Below, one piece after another: positions 26,201 through 35,191 of a stretch of 64,000 nucleotides of DNA. Made by a program: the position numbers and the translations under genes. The DNA comes from JBEKCP01 sp049509515. GTDB taxonomy: Bacteria > Planctomycetota > Planctomycetia > Pirellulales > Thermoguttaceae. Numbering within the stretch: position 1 is the first letter of the stretch; each line of letters starts with the position of its first letter. The notes beneath the pieces were generated by a model. It saw only the letters and a program-made list of their open reading frames with translations. It was not told the DNA's origin and searched no databases. The stretch is from assembly GCA_049509515.1 (NCBI GenBank), contig JBEKZV010000027.1, forward strand, positions 1 through 64,000, written 5' to 3'.

Positions 26201-28373
26201 GCCACGCTGGCCCCTCCGGTACGTTGAAAAGGGACGGGCGGTCTGGGAGCAGCTTCACCCAGGCAGGCGTGGTCACGGATGCAACTCGCAACAGGTGGAT
26301 TACTCGCCGGAGAAGTTGCTTGTCATTCGCGAAAAGCTCCGCGGTGTGCGCGTCCAGGAACGAGGGAGAAGCGGGAGAGCGCAGAAGAGAAACAATCGCA
26401 TCGTCCCGAAACTGTGCCGGCAGCTTTGGGTCGCGCAACACGCCCCGGAACAGATTGTCCGCGGCCGCGGTATCCCGCTCCAAGAGTTCGCCCACCCATT
26501 TGCGAAACGTCCGGCGGACGGCGGGTTCCAATCCGAGCACGGAGCACAGTTCCCCGGCCGAACCGGCATGCACTGCGTGCTGCTCGTCGATCCACTGGAG
26601 GATTGCCCAGTCCTCGAGCACGTCGTGGGCCGGAGCGACGAGCAAACTGTTCTGCGAGGGAGAAACTACGAGTGAGTCGTTCCGCAGCGCTCTGACAGCC
26701 TCGCCATCCAGGCCATCGCAGGCAGTATACAGGGCTAGCGCCCGGGCCCGACGCAATGCGATCTGCATGAACGCGGCCCCTCGCCGGCGCGGCATGTCGC
26801 CGGCGGCCCGGCTGTCTACGCGAACGATTTCCTGCCAGCAGACCGCACGGAATTCCCGCTCACTCTGGGGCAGCACGCGGTCCCCGGACCACGGAATTCG
26901 CAGCGCCTTGTCCAGGACATAGGGATTACGCAGGAGCGGGCGCAGCGCCGCGTCCGCGAGCGGGCGCGCCAGCACGGGGTAGGCGCGAACGACTTCCTCC
27001 AATTCTTCGTCGCCTAATAGCGGGACCGTGACGACGGAATGGTCGACGCCCGCGTGCCCCAAGAAGCAACTGCGGACGAGGTCAGCCGAGTAGTCGCGGC
27101 ACGTCAGGATAAGCTGCCAGCTCTTGTCCTTGACGACACGCGACAACATGTCGCTGAACGCGTCCCGCGTGGACGCTTCGAGGAGCCGCTCAACACTCTC
27201 GATCAGCAGCACCTTCCGCGTCTGGCCCGACACGATCGCGGCGAGCTTTGTCGCGTTGGCCGGAATCTGGCCGTTGTGCAGCGTTTCATCGAAATGGGGA
27301 AGCGCGAATTCCTCTGCACGGAAGCTGAAGACGAAGTGGTCCGCAGCGAGAATTGCTACGACGTCCTTCGCGATGCCCGACTTGCCGCTGCCCGCTGCGC
27401 CAACTGCTAGGACGACCTGTGCCGTATGTGTCTGCTCGATGACCCTCTGGACAATATGCGCCCGGCCGAGGTGGAGGCCGGCCCCGATTGTCGAGCGAAT
27501 GCGGTCGAGGATGATGGTTGAGTGGTCGGCCAGTGCCCGCAAGACTCGCTGTTCGGTCCCGCCGACCGGCGAATGGCGTTGACGCAAAGCCTCGGGAAGG
27601 TCGTCGCGCCGGTAGCTGCGCGATTCCGGCATCCCTGCGCCGACCACAGCCAGCAGCGCGTTCCACGATGCTTCTGCGGCGGCCACCGTGTCCCCCTCCG
27701 CTGCCGTGTAAGCGAGAAGGCTCTTGACCGCTGCCTCCGTCTGTCCCGTCGCGCTATTGAGGTCCAAGCTCAGTACGTGCAACGCCCGCAGGAATGCCCA
27801 GACATCTGCGGCGGCGATGCTCCTTCCCTCGACCTCACCAATAATCGCCCGAATCTCGTCGCAATACTTGACGGCCTTTGCGTTAAGGAATCCCTGCGTG
27901 GTTAACCGGTGCTCGAACTCGCTGCTATCGCGTGCGGCCCTCGCGCAATCCAAAAGTCCTGAGAAATGTTCAAGAAGGGTGCTCGTGCCCCGCAGAGTGA
28001 CAAGCGCCAACCGGTCCGAGCCTGGCGTGAATCGGTCGGACTTCTGGAAGTCCTTCCAGAAATCCTGCATGGTCTTCTTGCACTCTTCGTTCGCCGAACT
28101 GACGGTGAACGTTCGCTTCACTTGGCCGACCAGTCTCCGATGGCTTCCCGCGCCGTTTTCCCCGACGACCAGGAAATCGTCCGTATTCCAGCCGAGGCGA
28201 TTGGTCTGGAAATGTACCTCCGTGATCATACAGTCGAGAAGGACCGGCGGGATGGCCTGAACCAGTAGCTGGGCGAGCCAGAAGGCATCGACATGTTGCT
28301 CAAAGAGTGTGCCGGCTCCCCCGGTGGAAGCTGGGCTGGAAACCCTTCCCGTCATCGACCCGCTGGGTGACAT
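23232..28373 (-). CDS. Giant nuclease-STAND ATPase, Avs-like candidate antiphage protein
   Basis: The 1713-residue protein has three parts. Residues 20-100 look like a PD-(D/E)XK (Cap4/DUF4297-like) DNA nuclease: LFEQHVDAFW, TDDFLVV and RRLVGQVKR supply the acidic and QxK residues. Residues about 300-600 are a P-loop ATPase with AVGAAGSGKSG (Lys330), a Walker B variant VLLIESVERLL (about 386-396) with Glu in place of Asp, and a LILTCRDYS sensor segment. The remaining 1100 residues are helical repeat-like. This order (nuclease, STAND ATPase, long C-terminal sensor) is that of Avs proteins, which recognise phage proteins and then cut DNA. That role is inferred. It is a single-gene unit behind its own promoter. 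The start at 28373 has no clear ribosome site, and the ATG six codons later is an alternative. Confidence 0.75.
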   Translation of the reverse strand: MSPSGSMTGRVSSPASTGGAGTLFEQHVDAFWLAQLLVQAIPPVLLDCMITEVHFQTNRLGWNTDDFLVVGENGAGSHRRLVGQVKRTFTVSSANEECKKTMQDFWKDFQKSDRFTPGSDRLALVTLRGTSTLLEHFSGLLDCARAARDSSEFEHRLTTQGFLNAKAVKYCDEIRAIIGEVEGRSIAAADVWAFLRALHVLSLDLNSATGQTEAAVKSLLAYTAAEGDTVAAAEASWNALLAVVGAGMPESRSYRRDDLPEALRQRHSPVGGTEQRVLRALADHSTIILDRIRSTIGAGLHLGRAHIVQRVIEQTHTAQVVLAVGAAGSGKSGIAKDVVAILAADHFVFSFRAEEFALPHFDETLHNGQIPANATKLAAIVSGQTRKVLLIESVERLLEASTRDAFSDMLSRVVKDKSWQLILTCRDYSADLVRSCFLGHAGVDHSVVTVPLLGDEELEEVVRAYPVLARPLADAALRPLLRNPYVLDKALRIPWSGDRVLPQSEREFRAVCWQEIVRVDSRAAGDMPRRRGAAFMQIALRRARALALYTACDGLDGEAVRALRNDSLVVSPSQNSLLVAPAHDVLEDWAILQWIDEQHAVHAGSAGELCSVLGLEPAVRRTFRKWVGELLERDTAAADNLFRGVLRDPKLPAQFRDDAIVSLLRSPASPSFLDAHTAELFANDKQLLRRVIHLLRVASVTTPAWVKLLPDRPSLFNVPEGPAWPCILRLVQTNLGSFAGADRALLVGLIEDWARGVSWQCPYPDGADSAAEIAHWLLAGFDDYRSDDQRKRVLRVIAKVPNAGRDRFVALLQGSGNERPDSATRGFREIIFETVEGMPAARDMPDSVVSVANEHLLCSEADLRSRWGYYGSDLELETLFGIKRGRSHGFFPASAYRGPFFQLLRHHPDKGLRFILGLFKHSADWYAHPRVPSEHVEPPFEIKLTFVEGTSKSQWCNGRLWNLYRGTSVGPYVLQSILMALECWLLEYAKANPDGLDAVLLFLLLESDSAAVTAVVASVATAFPRAAGATLLVLLGSPPCIRLDHVRLVQESQAPSKMFGLMSQLNVGNKLYEAERKGADELPHRSSDLETAVMNLQLGPLAGRAHEILDRYRAEMRPVDEQNEDERLWRLALHRMDLRQYAVAGDDAEGPVAADGEKSAEDAPRRARLQLNLQEDDPKKIADQSAADYQAMGSRLGLLMWGMKVFRGEEAATYSPARWREFLLAGQAPQGGVADVYDPGQGGPGYVAAVCVRDHWDEMADSEREWCVGCVCSEVERGANNWNQMARVQRYEMSADRPCAWVVPLLLGKSLAQQQQRRVAQALVLGLTHATNEVRSYAAWGVAKNLWTMDRDLALRCVHTLAAEASLLQTTHDEERSRLLQEQQFSEAHGGGWADRVAGEVALAIRQRFFEGDGIPADSLEHLDPTQWFGAEASARILAILGQAPTEPVAIAAFHRLGETLVAWWDADDDCRHDRYEWHPGRSHETEAELTGLLENFLLRTSAPAAGVILQPILDAVDRHPEECRWLVLGLIGQEDRQPSTAQFWSLWELFADKVRNAKWLQWLDAARPTGQEMLSAMFLGASWKDDIRHWRSLEGHSQRVHSLFDDLPASSVVLDHYLRFLYHVGEHSLPEAFIRIANRLQQGDPAQLLKLGNSVFLLEVLLQRYVFGRPLQLKSQNDLRDAVLVLLDALVEQGSSAAFRMRDDFVTPLPVQ

Positions 28374-28408
28374 AACTGATAGGAAATTTGGTTCTTGCCT
28401 GTGCCCCG

Positions 28409-28437
28409 ATTATAGTCAACGAAAGTCGCTGAATCAA
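28409..28437 (-). promoter_or_regulatory. Sigma-70-type promoter of the giant ATPase gene
   Basis: Read on the minus strand, TTGATT (28437-28432) and a perfect TATAAT (28414-28409) are 17 bp apart, ending 36 bp before the ATG. This is the best-matching promoter in the window. Confidence 0.65.
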
Positions 28438-29449
28438 GGCGACAGGATTGGGGGCCGGAGAAGAAGGGTGCCGAAGGGGAGGCACCCGCCACGAACGGCG
28501 CGGCCCCCCGCTTCTCGGCCTTGGACCTAGGGCGACTGGGCGACGTCCAGGGGTGTGCCTCCGGCACACGGTTCGACGTTTGAAGCGGTTGGCGCTCCAC
28601 AGGCGTATGGGGCGCGCACTACCGCCCCCGCGATCTATGTCGTTCGTCCGGCCTACACAAGTGCAAGTGAGTCCTGCCTTCCGAGCGGATGGGTGGGCCA
28701 CCTTGATCCAATCTCTCAGATCGTCCTTGCGCGCTCCGGTCACATCGACCGACGCATCGGGACGGCACAGCGGGAGGGCAGGTCAGAGAAGGTTCATTTG
28801 CTGGCAGGAGGCAACCCGCCACGCGAGACTGATGCATCTCCGGGCTGGAACGAGTTCCCTCTTATTGCCGTCCCGACAACCAACGTCCCATCGAGCCGCG
28901 GGTGCCTGCGTGCCCAACGAAACGCTTCCGGCAGGAAACAACCCTCCACTTTTCGCCTTGAAAACGGGCCAGCGCTTCGGGTAGGCTGGCCGGTGTGCGG
29001 AAAGGTGTCAGGTGCAAGGTGTCAGGCGTCAGGAGACGGGTGCCAGGGATCGGCGCCCGGCTCAAGCACAATGCGTCTTCGCTACTTTTCGCGTCCGTTC
29101 CCATCAACCCATACAACCTACCTCGCCAATGCAACAAGCTTCCCTATTTTGACATGGACTTATGGCCGCAAGCCGAGACGTAACAACTTATTTTGAAGAC
29201 GATTGCGACTTTGCAAATCGACGCAAGAAGCGGTGCGCCTCGAAAGCATTGTCCCACTTCCGCACAGCCACCGGAGGGGGTAGCTGGGCAGACAGAGAGC
29301 ATCGGCAAGACAGAGAAAGATCGGCTCGGCGTTACCAGCCTCGCCCGCTCCCTCGCCCTGAACTTCCTAAAGTTGTTGCGGCTGCCGCGCGAGGAGTACG
29401 TGTGGGGCGAGGATGCCGTGACGTACCCGGGATTCCAGGGGCTTTCCCT
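28438..29449. other. Intergenic region, about 1 kb, no convincing gene
   Basis: Open frames here have atypical composition and no recognisable motifs. A degenerate tandem GGTGTCAGG repeat (29004-29033) is present. The region separates the giant ATPase gene from the PEP-CTERM island and may be decayed sequence. Confidence 0.4.
29004..29033. repeat. GGTGTCAGG tandem repeat
   Basis: GGTGTCAGGTGCAAGGTGTCAGG followed by CGTCAGG: the inverse of the TGACACC repeat found within lpxK. Confidence 0.6.
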
Positions 29450-31544
29450 TTATCCTCTCCTCCGCCGCCATGCGGCGGCCACTCCGCAGGCGGCCGCAGC
29501 CGCCAACAAGGCCAGCGTGCCGGGCTCCGGCACCGCGTTGATCCCGCCGGCGCCGGCAGAGCCGCTCGCGGCCGGCGCCATCACGCCGCCGCCGCTCGTG
29601 CCGGTGGCCTGCGAGCCCAACGGCGCGCCCGCGATCCGGCCCAAGCCCTCGATGTACTGCGATCCCTGCTGCCCGAGCACGACCGAGGCACTGGAACCGA
29701 TCTCCAGCAGCGACCCGCCCGAGATCGCCTTGGGGTTGGTGGCCACCAACAGCCCGTTCTCCACCGATGTCCCGCCGCTGTAGGTGTTGGTGCCCGAGAG
29801 GATCAACGTCCCGGACCCCTCCTGGGCCAGGCCGCCGTAGCCGCTGATGTTGCCGGGGGCGGTCACGGTGCCCGCCCGGTCGTAGGCCAGGTTGCTGAAG
29901 TAGTACGGCAGATAGACGTTACCGGTGATCGAGCCGCTGCTGCCGCCGTTGCCGATCTGCAGCGGCCCGCCGTAGACGGTCGTGCCGCCCGTGTAGGTGT
30001 TGCTGCCCGTCAGGATGAGCGTGCCGTTACCCGTCTGCGTCAGGCTGCCGCCCCCGCCGATGGCGTTGGCCACGGTGAAGGTGTCATATCGGTTGAAGGC
30101 CAGGCCGGAGCCCGTCTCGACGGTCACCGATCCGCTGCCGAGGTTAACGCTGCCGTAGCCGATCTGCAGCGTGCCGCTCCCGCAGATGTCGAGGTTGCCG
30201 GAGCTGCTGATGGTCCCACCACTGAAGACGACGGCGTTCTGGTTGAGATTGAAGACGGTAGTGCCTGGGCCCAGCGTCAGTCCATTGGCGGAGATGTTGG
30301 TCGTGTTGCCGGCGCCGGCCCAGACGAGCGTGGCCGTGCCGTTGTTGGGGGTGACCACGACGGGCGCGGGGCCACCGTTAACAAGCCCCTCTCCCAGGCT
30401 GCCCACGGTGAAGTTGAGCGTCCCGCCGAGGACCGTGGTGCCGCCGCTGTAGTAGTTCATGCCGGAGGTGAGGTTCAGAATGCCGGGGCCCATCTGCGTC
30501 ACGCCGCCGCCGCCGACAATCTGGCTGGAGAACGTGTAGCCGGGGGAAGTGTCGCCGCGGTTGAAGGCCAGGTTGCCGCCGGCGTTGATCGTGCCGGTGC
30601 CCGCCATGCTGAACACCACTCCGGCGCCGGTGGTGAAGGCGGCGGCGCTCCCGGCGCTCAGCCAGGGCTGGTTGCCGGCATTGGTGTTCCAGGTGCCGCC
30701 GCTGGGCGAGTTCCACGTTAATCCGGGAATCGTGACGCTGAGATCGGTGTAATTGACGCTGATCGAAGAGGCGGCGGTGCCGCTGGCGCTCTGATAGAAA
30801 CCGAAATAGTCCTGCGAGGCGCTGGGGGCCGCAAAGGTCAGCGCATTGCCCGCGTTGGTCACGGTTGTCCAGGTGAGCCCGTAGCCGCTGACCCCCGGAT
30901 GATCCTCATCAACCACCTCGATTGCGATGCCTCAACTGGTCCGAGGCGTTATACGACCCGGACACGGCAAGGAGGTAAGGATCGTTGGCATTGTAGTTGC
31001 CGATGAGGTACTGGTTGCTTTGGGCCGCGGCGGGGCAGACGGTGGCGGCGCCGTTGACCCATTGGACCAGCCGCACCCTGCCGGTATTAACGGGACCGAT
31101 GTTAATGTCCGCCGCGAAGGCGTTGTTGTTGCTGCCGGCGGTGTCGGCAAGGAAGCGGAGGCCGGCGGTGCAGTTGTTGGCGGTGTCGCTGTCGCTCAGG
31201 TTGCTCAGCACCGCCGAAACGGAGAAGCTCGAATTCGCGGCACAGGGGACGTTCGAGACCGGGACGGAGTCCCAGCCGTAGAAAGTTCCCGCCGCGCTCT
31301 TCGCCACCGAAACCGCATAAGACGAGGTCCCCGAGAGGAAGCTGTCGGTCCCCGTGTACGGCAAGACGGTGGTGCTTTACGTCGTGGCGTTCGTGCTGTT
31401 GGTGGTAAACCTCGCGCCGTCCGCCGTGCCGCCGCTGAAGGTCCAGGTGAACGGGAGCGTGTACTGGCCCCACACAAGGTTCGCCGCAGCGAACACGACA
31501 AGGCCAACGACCGCTTTGACCGCAAGCTGTTGCAAGACCTTCAT
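29450..31544 (-). pseudogene. Autotransporter-repeat PEP-CTERM surface protein, broken by one stop and one frameshift
   Basis: Reading from ATG 31544, a signal peptide (MKVLQQLAVKAVVGLVVFAAANLVWGQ cleaved region) starts the protein. An in-frame TAA at 31379-31377 interrupts it after NSTNATT. The same frame then continues (VLPYTGTDSFLSG, AGLRFLADTAG, AADINIG) to NASDQL at about 30930. There one extra A shifts the frame, and removing it would restore LGIAIEVVDEDHPG. The rest (to 29450) holds glycine-rich autotransporter-type beta-strand repeats (YSGGTTVLGGTLNF, YTGGTTVYGGPLQIG, YSGGTSVENGLLVA) and a C-terminal VPEPGTLALL, transmembrane helix and RRRRG, the PEP-CTERM sorting signal. The neighbour at 33491 is a shorter, intact relative. 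Either the gene has decayed or the read contains two errors. Confidence 0.75.
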
Positions 31545-31911
31545 GGCGACGTCCAGTCTATCATGGCAAGCCCTCAGACTGAGGGGGAGCCACGACGACA
31601 AATCGGGAAAGCTATATTTCGACCTATACTAAGCTGATTTAACCATGCCCGTGCAAGCGAGTCAATGATCCGGGCCCCTTTGCAGGGAGGGGTTGATTAA
31701 GAAGGCTCCGTCTCCCCCGGAGGCTCCCCTGGTGCATAAGGGGCGGCGGGATTCTTTGGGCGGCCGCTCCTTCCCTTGTCTCCAAGGCACCGTACCCCCA
31801 TCGGGAACTAGCCAAACCCAGTTCCCATTGAGTTCTAACCGGAATTTGCTTGCGAGTTTGGTGGGGGCATGATAGGTTGAACCGTGACCGTGCAGTTGTC
31901 GCCAGCCGCTC
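31545..31911. other. Divergent intergenic region with hairpin
   Basis: It separates the broken PEP-CTERM gene (minus) from the LuxR-type regulator (plus). CCCTCA-GAC-TGAGGG (31571-31585) forms a short perfect hairpin in the leader of the minus-strand gene. AT-rich stretches near 31610-31645 could hold its promoter. Confidence 0.4.
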
Positions 31912-31914
31912 GTG

Positions 31915-32265
31915 ATGCAGAAAACATCCTTGATCATGAACCCCCATCTCTTCTTCGTGGCCGAGCTCTGGTTCTCCACCGAACAGTGGCAGTCTATCGG
32001 CTGCCGCTTGCGGTTGCCGCGGCGACAGTTGCAAGTTCTCCAGCAAATCTTCGGGGACACGAAGGAAGCGACTATCGCCGCCCGGTTGGGAATTTCTCCC
32101 AATACGGTGCGCACTTATGTGCGGCGTCTCTATGGAAAGGTGGGCGTCAATAGCCGGCTGGAGCTAGTGCTCGCGGTCACTCGTTTGGCCGTTGCCGAGG
32201 CCCGCCAGGTAAAGCTCTCTTGCCCCACGGCGATCCCCTTCTCCGCCGCTCGGCGGGCTGCCTGA
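31915..32265 (+). CDS. LuxR-type helix-turn-helix regulator
   Basis: The 116-residue protein is a stand-alone DNA-binding domain of the LuxR/GerE class: LRLPRRQLQVLQQIFG, ATIAARLGISPNTVRTYV and RRLYGKVGVNSRLELVLAV. It has no receiver domain. It lies between two PEP-CTERM genes and may control them. That is inferred from position only. ATG 31915 is the first ATG; a second ATG at 31936 is possible. Confidence 0.75.
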   Translation: MQKTSLIMNPHLFFVAELWFSTEQWQSIGCRLRLPRRQLQVLQQIFGDTKEATIAARLGISPNTVRTYVRRLYGKVGVNSRLELVLAVTRLAVAEARQVKLSCPTAIPFSAARRAA

Positions 32266-32345
32266 CCCCCAAGTGGTGAAGCCTGACTAGGTGACTAGCG
32301 GGCCGAGCGGCGTTCGTGGTAGCATGGTACCTGAGAAGGACTTCC

Positions 32346-33446
32346 ATGAAACCTGTACGATTGCTTCTGTTTGTTGCGGCGGTTTCCCTGCTTTCGCGGG
32401 AATTGTCGCACGGACAAACGACAACCACCACTTATCCCTACGAAGGCGTGACGCGCATCGACGTCACGGAAACCTCGCCGCGGCCGGAGAACATCCACAT
32501 CCTCGAGATCAATTTGACGGCCCCGGGGATCCACTTCGAGCTGTCGCCGCAGAGCCCCGCGGGAGGGCCGGGGGGAACAACGCAAGGGTACGCCAACACG
32601 ACCACGACGCAACAGACCCTCGGTTTCATGAACCAGGTTCACGCGCAGTTGGCCATCAACACGGAGTTCTTCATCAACACCAACGGGAGTGCGGCGGTGG
32701 CGACGCCGATGTTTGGTTTTGCGGCTTCCGACGGCAACGTGTATTCGCCCTTCCAATCCAGCAACGCCAACACGTATGCCATCGTGCCCAATGCGCCGGC
32801 GATCAACATCGACTCCGCCAACAATGCCCAAGTGGTGACGGTCGGCGCCAGCAGCAAGACGATTGCCCAATCCGCCAGCGTCTACAACGCCGTGTCGGGC
32901 AGCGCGCAGATCATCACCAACGGCGTGGTCACCATGCCGACCTACACCGAGAGCGGCGGGGTGCTGGCGGACGGCGGCGGTTACAGCAGCAGCAACTCCT
33001 GGTATGCCAACAACAACCTCGCCGCCCGCTCGGCCATCGGGTTGAGCCAGAACGACAAGACGCTGTACCTGTTCACCGTGGACGACGCGGGCGGAAGTCA
33101 AGGCATGACCGTCGCGGAAATGGCCGGTTTCCTGCAAAGCAATTTCGGCGTTTACAACGCCCTGAACCTCGATGGCGGCGGATCGACCACGATGTCGTGG
33201 GTCAATCCGTCTACGGGCCTCAGCAGCGACATCAACGTTTCGAGTAATTCGGGGGGGGACCGCTACGTGGGCGCCAGCCTGGCCGTCTTCGCCAGTCCCA
33301 CCCCCGAGCCCGGCACGATGACCCTGCTTTTTGCCGCTGCCGGCGGGGGCATCGCCTGCGTGGCCTCGCGCCGGCGGAAGACGCGGCAAGCCCGCGAGGT
33401 TATCCAAGACATCCGTTCGCAGCCCATGGGCAGCGTTAAGAAATGA
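32346..33446 (+). CDS. PEP-CTERM protein with phosphodiester glycosidase (NAGPA-like) domain
   Basis: The 366-residue protein is exported (signal MKPVRLLLFVAAVSLLSREL). It has a NAGPA/DUF2233-type domain, seen in QLAINTEFFINTNG, ARSAIGLSQNDKTLYLFTVD and the signature ALNLDGGGSTTM. Family members cleave phosphodiester-linked sugars or modify exopolysaccharide. The C-terminus TPEPGTMTLLFAAAGG plus basic tail is a PEP-CTERM signal, so the enzyme should be processed by exosortase into the envelope or biofilm matrix. The start follows GAGAAGGA. Confidence 0.82.
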   Translation: MKPVRLLLFVAAVSLLSRELSHGQTTTTTYPYEGVTRIDVTETSPRPENIHILEINLTAPGIHFELSPQSPAGGPGGTTQGYANTTTTQQTLGFMNQVHAQLAINTEFFINTNGSAAVATPMFGFAASDGNVYSPFQSSNANTYAIVPNAPAINIDSANNAQVVTVGASSKTIAQSASVYNAVSGSAQIITNGVVTMPTYTESGGVLADGGGYSSSNSWYANNNLAARSAIGLSQNDKTLYLFTVDDAGGSQGMTVAEMAGFLQSNFGVYNALNLDGGGSTTMSWVNPSTGLSSDINVSSNSGGDRYVGASLAVFASPTPEPGTMTLLFAAAGGGIACVASRRRKTRQAREVIQDIRSQPMGSVKK

Positions 33447-33490
33447 CAAGCCTCCGCTACTTTGCGGGTGCACACCCAAGGAGCAACGCC

Positions 33491-34363
33491 ATGATTCGTT
33501 TTCGGCACTACGCGGCAGCACTGGCCGCCTGCGCGTTTGTTTTCGGGGCGGCAAGCGTGGCCACGGCCCAGTTGGCCCTCCCCTACACCGACGACTTCCA
33601 GACCCTTAGCCCGGGAAGTGCGTGGATCGCCTCGGGTTCCACCGCTACGATCTCGAACCTTGCCACCAGCCCTACGACGGACACTTGGCAGGTCGTGTCC
33701 GGCACGCCGCAACAGTACCAGAACGTCCTGACGGGCAGCGGGAGCATGAAGGGGACTGCCGTGCAGCAGTTCCTCGGCCTCGGCCCGGTCAGCTCGGCAG
33801 ACAATTTCCTCATGTCGGCAGTATTGCAACCAGTCAGCACTGCCGGCAGCGCAAACGCCACCGAGGGACTCCGTTTTCTCGCCAGCAGCGCGACGTCAGT
33901 TAATAGTTCCTATGTCGCCGACATCAACGTCGGCTCCAATCCCGGCCGGCTCCGGCTCGTCACCTGGAATTCGAGCGGCACCGCCACCATTGAGCCCAGC
34001 ACGACTCAAACCCTTCAGCCGCTCATTCCCAACTTCAGCACGAGCAACAGCTACACGGAGCAGGTCGCCGGGACCTACAACACGCCCGCGGCGGGTGACT
34101 TGACGCTGACTATTACGGTCACGCAGGTCGGCAACTCGGCCAACTCCGTCACGTACACGTATACCGACACCGCCCCCAACACCGGCAACTACTTCGGCTT
34201 CTTCGACTCATACTCGTCGGGGATCACCTCCTTGACGGCGGACTACAGCAACCTGAGCCTCAAAACCGTTGCCACGCCCGAGCCCTCCACAGTGGTTCTG
34301 CTGGGCACCGGTGCCGTCGTCCTGCTCGCCAGTGTCCGGCGATGGCGGAGAAGGGTGGCGTAG
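33491..34363 (+). CDS. PEP-CTERM surface protein
   Basis: The 290-residue protein has a signal peptide ending at ATAQ. A beta-rich domain follows (EGLRFLASSATS, VADINVGSNPGRLRLVTW, TGNYFGFFDSY) that matches the N-terminal part of the broken PEP-CTERM gene at 31.5 kb. The ending PEPSTVVLLGTGAVVLLAS plus RRWRRR is the sorting signal. The start follows AAGGAG. It is probably a structural matrix protein. Confidence 0.8.
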   Translation: MIRFRHYAAALAACAFVFGAASVATAQLALPYTDDFQTLSPGSAWIASGSTATISNLATSPTTDTWQVVSGTPQQYQNVLTGSGSMKGTAVQQFLGLGPVSSADNFLMSAVLQPVSTAGSANATEGLRFLASSATSVNSSYVADINVGSNPGRLRLVTWNSSGTATIEPSTTQTLQPLIPNFSTSNSYTEQVAGTYNTPAAGDLTLTITVTQVGNSANSVTYTYTDTAPNTGNYFGFFDSYSSGITSLTADYSNLSLKTVATPEPSTVVLLGTGAVVLLASVRRWRRRVA

Positions 34364-34952
34364 CAACCGAATCGCCGCAAAGCTGCCTGGTTCCGCCGTA
34401 ATTGTGGGAACTTCTTGCCGGCGATCGGCGTCCGGGCCAGGATCGGGGGCTGGGCCTGGGATCCGAGTTCCTCTCAAACGCCGCGCCGAGCGATCTAGCC
34501 TGCGGGCAGCACGGGGAAGCTGATTGCGAAGGGCATATCTCCCCCCTGACGCCTTGTCCCCAACTTTCCCAGCAAGTTCCCCGCCGTCCGATCCCGCGGC
34601 CATCTCCGCGGCCTCTGGGCGCGAGTCCGTCCAGCGCGCCCCAGGGTGAGCCGGACCTGGGCCGTCTCGGCGACAACCGCACCGGACGGGCTGGCTGTGT
34701 CTCCCCGCGCGGCGCGGAGGGCGGGTTCGGAAGGTGGGGCCGCGACGGAATTGGCAAGACGGTCAACCGGTTCCCCCCCTGCTTCTTCCGTAATCGGGCC
34801 CGTCCCGCCTTTTCCCCCCGGGATGCGAAGGCTTTGCATTGCCTTGCCGCGAATCGCGGCGAAAGCCGTACACTTCCCGTACAAATACAAAGCCTGCAAG
34901 AATCCCGGAAATCAGCACTCTGCGATCGTCGTAAGTCATTACTCGTAACGAG
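34364..34952. other. Intergenic region, no convincing gene
   Basis: About 590 bp separate the PEP-CTERM gene from the tRNA fragment. The open frames lack motifs. The last part, GTAAGTCATTACTCGTAACGAG, contains a short inverted repeat next to the putative attachment site. Confidence 0.4.
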
Positions 34953-34991
34953 TGGGCGATAGTGGGCTCGAACCACCGACCCCCAGCTTGT
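34953..34991 (-). other. tRNA 3'-half, probable integrase attachment site
   Basis: On the minus strand the sequence reads as a variable loop (GGGTC), T-arm GGTGG-TTCGAGC-CCACT and acceptor strand ATCGCCC plus discriminator A. It looks like the 3' part of a tRNA, possibly Val, with an anticodon-loop remnant ACAAGC. The matching 5' half (GGGCGAT...) is absent, so it is not a complete tRNA gene. It lies 200 bp ahead of a tyrosine integrase. Such integrases commonly use tRNA 3' ends as attachment sites. Confidence 0.65.
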
Positions 34992-35045
34992 CGATATCTG
35001 ACTATCCCAACACAACATGTGAAATACATGTGTTCTTAGGTCTCG

Positions 35046-35131
35046 CCTGATACCTCTTGCCCCGAAAAGCGTCAAAAAGGTATCAGGTTTCGGGTATCAG
35101 GGTACCGACCCCTATCTTTACAAGGTATCAG
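35046..35131. repeat. Four iterated GGTATCAGG-type decamers (candidate integrase arm sites)
   Basis: AGGTATCAGG or close variants occur inverted at 35046-35055 and direct at 35078-35087, 35093-35101 and 35123-35131. They lie between the tRNA fragment and the integrase gene, as expected of arm-type binding sites. Confidence 0.6.
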
Positions 35132-35191
35132 CTCCCTATACAATTATAGTCTAGGTGTCTGCTTCCATGCCAGCCCAAGGGAGATCGGATC

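Noticed and set aside
29193..29449. Frame starting KTIATLQIDARSGAP ahead of the PEP-CTERM gene
   Set aside because: Starts at TTG without ribosome site and runs into antisense of the PEP-CTERM tail.
29162..30721. 519-residue plus-strand frame across the PEP-CTERM gene
   Set aside because: Ala/Gly/Arg-rich shadow sequence; the opposite strand carries repeats and the sorting signal.
34953..35030. Complete minus-strand tRNA gene
   Set aside because: Only variable loop, T-arm and acceptor strand are present; no D-arm or 5' GGGCGAT strand follows within tRNA distance.
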